Program-made: the position numbers and the translations under genes | Notes under the pieces: generated by a model | The model's input: the letters and a program-made list of their open reading frames with translations, nothing else | What the model was told of the DNA's origin: nothing | The model's database searches: none | Shown here: piece after piece, positions 59,037 through 64,000 of the stretch | How the letters are laid out: each line of letters opens with the position of its first letter | Position numbering within the stretch: the first letter of the stretch is position 1 | Assembly: GCA_025526995.1 (NCBI GenBank) | Contig: JAHLKG010000023.1 | Location: forward strand, 372,001-436,000 | DNA: 64,000 nt | DNA from: Powellomyces hirtus | Lineage: Eukaryota > Chytridiomycota > Chytridiomycetes > Spizellomycetales > Powellomycetaceae | Direction of reading: 5' to 3'

Positions 59037-60075
59037 TGGGGCGGCGGAGGTACTTGGCAGAGAGTGGGCGGCCAGCGATAAGGCCGCGTCTATGTATGAA
59101 CTCGGTTGTTGTATGGAGACATGCCTGCCGAAGCCGCGTGGGGTTGCTGATCTGCGGACAGGTGCTCCGACTTGGGGTGCGGCGGGACACAGGGGGGTGC
59201 GTGCGCCTAGGAGAGTGGTCTCGGGTAGGAGAGCGTGTACTTGCCGTGGGCAGCCAGCGATAAGGCCGCGTCTAGATGCGAACTCGGATGGGTGGAGAGG
59301 AGGCCGTCGCCGCATGGACACGAGGGTTCGATGCGGGAGGTTTTCTTGGCGGAGAGTGGGCGGCCAGCGATAAGGCCGCGTCTAGATGCGAACTCGGATG
59401 GGTGGAGAGGAGGCCGTCGCCGCACGGACACGAGGGTTCGATGCGGGAGGTTTTCTTGGCAGAGAGTGGGCGGCCAGCGATAAGGCCGCGTCTAGATGCG
59501 AACTCGGATGGGTGGAGAGGAGGCCGTCGCCGCACGGACACGAGGGTTCGATGCGGGAGGTTTTCTTGGCAGAGAGTGGGCGGCCAGCGATAAGGCCGCG
59601 TCTAGATGCGAACTCGGATGGGTGGAGAGGAGGCCGTCGCCGCACGGACACGAGGGTTCGATGCGGGAGGTTTTCTTGGCGGAGAGTGGGCGGCCAGCGA
59701 TAAGGCCGCGTCTATGTATGAACTCGGTTGTTGTATGGAGACATTCCTGCCGAAGTCGCTGGCGATCACCGGGATCCCAGGAGCTGCAAGCAGGTGCTCC
59801 GACTTGGTGTGGAGACGAACAGGTCGGGGAGGGGAGGGGGGGGGGGGGGTGCCGCCAGTCAGTCCGGACTATGGGGAGTCCGGCTGGGTGGGGGCGACCC
59901 CGCGCGCCGCATGGATATGGCATCCGGTTGCGTGGCGGGGGTTCTTGCCGAGGAGAGTGGGCAGCCAGCGATAAGGCCGCTTCTATGTAAGGAACTCGGT
60001 TGACGTATGGAGACATTCCTGCCGGTGGCGATGACTCGAGCCAGGATATGCGGACAGGTGCTCCGACTTGGAAGA
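59037..60075. repeat. Complex minisatellite region
   Basis: GC-rich array with two repeat types. Short core words GCCAGCGATAAGGCCGC recur about seven times (near 59070, 59251, 59361, 59471, 59581, 59691, 59963). A second block beginning ACTCGGTTG(T/A) with GTATGGAGACAT, and ending near AGGTGCTCCGACTTGG, occurs three times (about 59100, 59722, 59994). So the 110-bp array is set inside older, larger duplications. Frames stay open on both strands through the array and should not be taken as genes. Confidence 0.85.
59248..59687. repeat. 110-bp tandem repeat, four units
   Basis: Units begin at 59248, 59358, 59468 and 59578, with a partial fifth at 59688. Adjacent units differ at only one to three positions (for example GGCGGAGAGTGGG versus GGCAGAGAGTGGG), except the first, whose left edge differs more. 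High identity suggests recent expansion or homogenisation. Confidence 0.95.
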
Positions 60076-60139
60076 TGTGGAGGCCACGTTGCGAACCAGC
60101 GCAAGGTGGGCCACTTGGAGTATAGAGAAAAAAGGAGCT

Positions 60140-60158
60140 GGGGGGGGGGGGGGGGGGG
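60140..60158. repeat. Poly(G) tract, 19 nt
   Basis: Uninterrupted G run about 60 bp right of the minisatellite region. Confidence 0.95.
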
Positions 60159-60432
60159 AGCGAATTCATGCGCCTTTTATAGAGTTTTGGAGCGGGCGGC
60201 GGATTGAATGCTTGGCGCGGGGGGCGACAACGAGCATCGGCACCAGCCGGGCCCGGCCATAACTAGCGGGAGTAGCAGCAGTTCAGGTGGGATGCCCACC
60301 ACCTGCCTCTGTCACGCGCAACGATTGGTCGGTCGACAAGCGATAAGGTGTACAAGTCAGCAGGTCGATGACGATAACGAGCAAAACTCCCATTGGTCAA
60401 GCGAATGTCAGACGACATCGCCAGCAAGTCTG

Positions 60433-60578
60433 TGACGTACGAACAATGTATGACAATGGGGTGACGATATTTGCACATGGAGTAACAATGTATTGGAGAA
60501 GGATGTGACGTACGAACAATGTATGACAATGGGGTGACGATACTTGCACATGGAGAAACAATGTATTGGAGAAGGGGA
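60433..60578. repeat. 73-bp tandem duplication
   Basis: Two adjacent copies (60433-60505, 60506-60578) starting TGACGTACGAACAATG and containing GCACATGGAG and ATTGGAGAAGG. They differ at only a few positions. Confidence 0.9.
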
Positions 60579-61760
60579 CGATTGCCAGTTGTATTGATTA
60601 GATGTTGGGCAGGCGACAGAGGGTGGGAAACCATATGAAGGGCCGCGACGAGTCACGTCTTGGTGTGTCGAGATACCGTTGGGCCCAGCAGTCTGCCTCA
60701 AACAGCGGCCGGGGAACAATGCAAAAGCCAATGCGCGTTCTGGAAGACTCCGTCGAGCGGAGTAGCCAGGAACGGGCACCGGCGGTCGGAGTTGCTATTT
60801 TGGATGAGGAACCGGAAACGGAACGCGTTCATGTTGGCTAGTAGAGTAGATGAGAAGGTGAAATATCACAAGGTGTGATTGGGCTACGCATGTGATGTGA
60901 GGGGCCACAGAAGTCCGTATGGGAGCCCAGTGAGGCGGGCTAGACAGGAACCGAGCAAAAGGACGGTTTTGGAATGGATCATCATCTCCAGATGGATGTG
61001 TACGAGCAGAGTTTCAACAAGGCCCGAGCAGACGCTTTTTGTGACATCAACTTGTTGGACGGAACTGGCGTGGACACGATGGGAAATAATTGACATTTCT
61101 GGAATGGAAGCAGTGAATGTGGGGACAAAGGAAGGGTGAGGGCTTTTCGACGATGTGAAGACAACATTGCCAAAAAGCGTAAGCATTGTCGACACGCGTT
61201 ACTGACGCGTCAAGTAAGTGTTGCGACCGTGATATTGCGGGTTGCATGGTACACAACGGACTTGGAGTAAAACATGCGGGTATGACGGCTTTGAGTTAGC
61301 GCTTTCGTGGAACATTGCGGGTGTAGTTATAGGACTTGCGCATCGATATAATGAGTGGGGCCGGATGACGTGCGTCTCCAAGACCATGCAGTGCTCCGCA
61401 CCGTCACGGCACGACGCAATCTGAGCAACGTACAAAGTGGTGTCATGAGAAAAGGGAGTGCTTTGTTGCGGGCGAAACTCAATCGTGATTCCCTATTCTA
61501 AATAAAAGGACTGAGTTGGGGGCAATGATTATACAGATTAGTGTGTCTGTGCTAATGAAAAACTAAAAGATTCGGAAACAGAAGAAGCAACGCTGACTAG
61601 TTAATAAATTGGAAGAGAGCCGTTGTATGACGGGCACGCAACGAAAGTCTTTAGCATCGGAACCATCGACATCTTCCTTCTCATCTTTATACTATTCAGC
61701 CTCTTCTGGAATAGAAATGTCGCTTCATAGTCAAATTTTGGAGTCCCACTGTCTCCATAA

Positions 61761-62900
61761 TCATCCACCTCGCCTGAAAACCGGAATCGGGCTTTCCACT
61801 CCATGCGCAAATAGCTCCCGCACTTGGAAATTCATGTGCTGCGGTAAAGATTCGTAACGTCCACGTAAGAACAGAACCAAGTCTGCCATACGCTCGCCAA
61901 AATGAACTGCCCTTGCAAAAAGATGATGGTTTCGTAGCACATCAATTCCCCCCTCATGGAGCCCTTTAAGCAACGGTATGTCGCAGATGAGGCCCATCTC
62001 AAGCAGCCCCTCCAGAGCAATGTTGCGGTCTACACCGGAGTTCACTAAAAAGTCCACCATGTCCGCGCGGTTGTAGGTGACTGCTTGTTGCATGGCTCTA
62101 TAGGCTACCGCGAGTTTGCACCCGAGCGAGCAGCAGCTGCACAATTGCAAAATGATTGACAATTGCAAAATGATTGTACCTGAACCCCTGAAGTATTCCA
62201 AGTAGCGACGGCCTATCTTCGTCCACATGAATGTTTGCGCCGCAGTCAACAAGAATCTCAACGTTTCTCAGATTTTTTGCTTTGACTGCATTCTTGAGTG
62301 CTTCCCCCCGTATTGATCAATAGGTGCTCCTCTGTTGAAGAGTTTTCTCGTCCCTATAATCCCAAAGGGACTTGAGTATTCCAAAAGGACGGCTCGATTC
62401 GCGAATTCTCGGCGTATCCACATGGCTCGAACCTCCCTATTGTCATTACTGAACATCGGGATCTGCCGCATGATCAAGCAGACAACGGACCACGTCGTAG
62501 TTCCTAGACAGACAAGCGCCATACATCACCCCTTTAGCATTGACATTTGCTCCTTACTCAGCCAAGAGCTCAACCAAGCTGCCGCTCCCATGGAAAGCTG
62601 CAGATCGTAGCAACGATTCATAGCAACTTAACGTCACTCCGGCCTCGAACAACACTCTTCCCGCTTCCGGGAAATTGTTTTGGAGCGCGTGGAAAAGCAA
62701 CTTTCTCAGCAGATTGGTAGAAGGATTGATCCTGTGGAGCACTGCAACCAAAAGAGGAGCGTGTCCCAGAACGCGAAACCCGGCAAGACGTGCATTCTTG
62801 GCTACCAATCAATTGGCGTTGATTGAGACCAGAGTGTTCTGACTGACGCACCTATTGATGTGCCTGCAGGTTTGCAGGGGCCGCGAAGTGGTGGCAGTTG
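61761..62900 (-). pseudogene. Decayed ankyrin-repeat gene
   Basis: Minus-strand sequence reads as ankyrin-type repeats but is broken. ELLAE, then a TAA at about 62554-62556, then GANVNAKGVMYGACLSRNYD in the same frame is an ankyrin repeat cut by a nonsense codon. More stops follow. Further left, VEILVDCGANIHVDEDRPLL and an 18-bp tandem duplication (62141-62158, 62159-62176, giving NHFAIV twice) precede a frame change into MVDFLVNSGVDRNIALEGLL and VLFLRGRYESLPQ, ending at 61761. The right part (LLVAVLHRINPSTNLLRKLL, FEAGVTLSCYESLLRSAAFH) is also ankyrin-like. Ankyrin proteins bind other proteins; here the gene is probably dead, although untested splicing could skip some defects. Right end approximate. 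Confidence 0.65.
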
Positions 62901-63427
62901 ACCACTTTCATGAAAGAGAAAGGAATAGAGCCGGACTCTCGTTGACTTCGGCAAGGAGAATGCTGAGTCCATCCTACATCGTTGAGGACAAGGGGGAACA
63001 AGAAGAAGATTGAGAAGAAGTATAACGTGATCTTCCTTAGAGGGAAAGGAGAGTAGTCTGAGTTCGGCGTCCCCTGAAACCACTCTTCCGCCAAGCTTGA
63101 GAGACCGGGAGCGCAGTTGTTGAAAGCAAAGTTTGATATATACAAGACGTTGGACCAAACTGAAGATGCAGAATGGAGATGCAGAAGAGATCCCCTGCCT
63201 CACGTTCCCACGCGTCTCCTCCGAACCTCCGGAAGATTTACTCAAGCTTTCGTTCAAAATTTGACATAAGCTTTAAATCGATCTCTTCCAAAACTGATGG
63301 GAAATGGGTATCTATATACTCTGTACTCTGTGAAGCTCTACACTTTTCAAAATGGCCGGGGCATAACAGGGTATAACATACTATATTAGGGGCGGGCGCT
63401 CGCCAAAAGCAATGTACATTCCACAAA
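62901..63427. other. Intergenic region
   Basis: Between the ankyrin relic and the MET2-like stop. A minus-strand frame at 62802-63257 may be the 5' part of the ankyrin gene but shows no recognisable domain. Nothing else is seen. Confidence 0.4.
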
Positions 63428-64000
63428 CTACCACAACAACGCGTCCTCGGCCTCCCCAAATACGCTGGGTTTTGATGTAAAGTCCGTCGAGGAGTGTTTT
63501 TTTGTTGTCGCAGCTTGTTGGAAAAGTTGCGCGGGTGCATTGGTGTGGATGAAGGTCTGGATGAGATTGTTGATCTGTTCAAATTCGAGAAGGAACCCAT
63601 CGTGGCCTTCGGGGGACTGGATGACCTCGAGGGTAGCTTGCGGGATGTGGTCTGCGAGCTCGCGTTGCTCACCAATGGTGAAAAGCCCATCTGTTTCGAT
63701 GCCTACAAAAAGAGGGTTAGATGAAGAAACGGGAAAGGGAACAACACTCATGCAACCCCAAATTACCTATGACCAAGGTGGGCTGCTGTATGGTAGCGAG
63801 GACATCGTAGTAATCACCACGGTCTCTTGAAAGGTCATGAGTATCCAGTTTGCGAGTGATGTGGATGTAGCAGTTTGCATCAAACCGACGGATGAACTTG
63901 TCGCCCTGGTAGCGGAGGTAGCTTTGTGCAGAGTAGACGCGGGGCGCTACGGCCTGTGATGCTGTTGTTATCGATGGGGATGAAGACGACGGAGACGACG
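63428..64000 (-). CDS. Homoserine O-acetyltransferase, C-terminal part (MET2-like), cut by window edge
   Basis: Enzyme that acetylates homoserine with acetyl-CoA, entering methionine synthesis by direct sulfhydrylation. It belongs to the alpha/beta hydrolase fold. Two exons are seen on the minus strand: the piece running in from the edge, 64000-63767, and 63702-63428, joined in phase 1 to restore PTLVIGIETDGLFTIGEQ. Family blocks: SYLRYQGDKFIRRFDANCYI, ITRKLDTHDLSRDRGDYY, GIETDGLF carrying the catalytic Asp, and SPEGHDGFLLEF carrying the catalytic His. The nucleophile Ser and N-terminus lie beyond 64000. The tail after FIHTNA is variable and ends EDALLW. Confidence 0.93.

Larger units (their letters stand above)
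60079..61760. other. Gene-poor region right of the minisatellite
   Basis: About 1.7 kb with a 19-nt G tract, a 73-bp tandem duplication, and no supported ORF or RNA gene. Confidence 0.5.

Noticed and set aside
59248..59687. CRISPR-like look of the 110-bp repeats
   Set aside because: Whole units repeat without unique spacers, the host is eukaryotic, and no cas genes are present. It is a minisatellite.
59492..60169. 225-codon minus-strand frame across the minisatellite
   Set aside because: Frames stay open on both strands through the repeat. It is Pro/Arg/Ser-rich and has no domain, and it crosses G tracts.

Overview
The window is nuclear DNA from a fungus, most likely a zoosporic (chytrid-type) one. 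Nearly every gene is broken by short GT-AG introns of about 40-180 bp, with donors such as GTAAGT and CTAAC-like branch points. The gene set is fungal: a KTR/MNT1-type mannosyltransferase, a Crz1-like factor and an ornithine acetyltransferase with a mitochondrial leader. A very large adenylate kinase 9-like gene, a family linked to motile cilia, argues for an organism that makes flagellated spores. The species cannot be fixed from the sequence. I rebuilt exons by hand by matching splice phase and protein similarity; most chains close in frame, and exceptions are stated.

Layout, left to right. 0-16.9 kb: P4-ATPase flippase (+), F-box protein (-), unrecognised coiled-coil protein (+), SmgGDS-like armadillo protein (-), MFS transporter (+). 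16.9-19.3 kb: gene-poor, with long G tracts. 19.3-28.5 kb: three minus-strand genes, namely ornithine acetyltransferase (arginine synthesis), ribosome-biogenesis factor Mak21/Noc1, and a Crz1-like C2H2 factor with candidate calcineurin docking motifs. 29.5-35.9 kb: the 17-exon AK9-like kinase (+). 37.6-39.8 kb: a two-TM Cache/HAMP-like receptor with no output domain (+). 40.4-46.9 kb: GT15 mannosyltransferase (+), sugar transporter (-), M50B-like membrane peptidase (-), HNH nuclease-domain protein (+). 46.9-48.1 kb: a decayed Tc1/mariner transposase. 48.3-50.2 kb: Ariadne-type RBR ubiquitin ligase (-). 51.2 kb: tRNA-Thr(CGT). 52.1-54.7 kb: a long low-complexity protein (+). 54.7-63.4 kb: gene-poor and repeat-rich, with a possible small gene, a 110-bp minisatellite, a 73-bp duplication and a decayed ankyrin-repeat gene. 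The right edge holds the C-terminal part of homoserine O-acetyltransferase (-).

There is no operon-like logic. Genes lie on both strands and most are housekeeping or signalling genes. The observations most worth following are: (i) the Crz1-like protein carries both a PxIxIT-type and a YLAVP (LxVP) motif; (ii) only one of the four kinase modules of the AK9-like protein keeps both the P-loop lysine and the DGFPR signature; (iii) the Cache receptor appears to end after its HAMP-like helix; (iv) the 110-bp minisatellite array.
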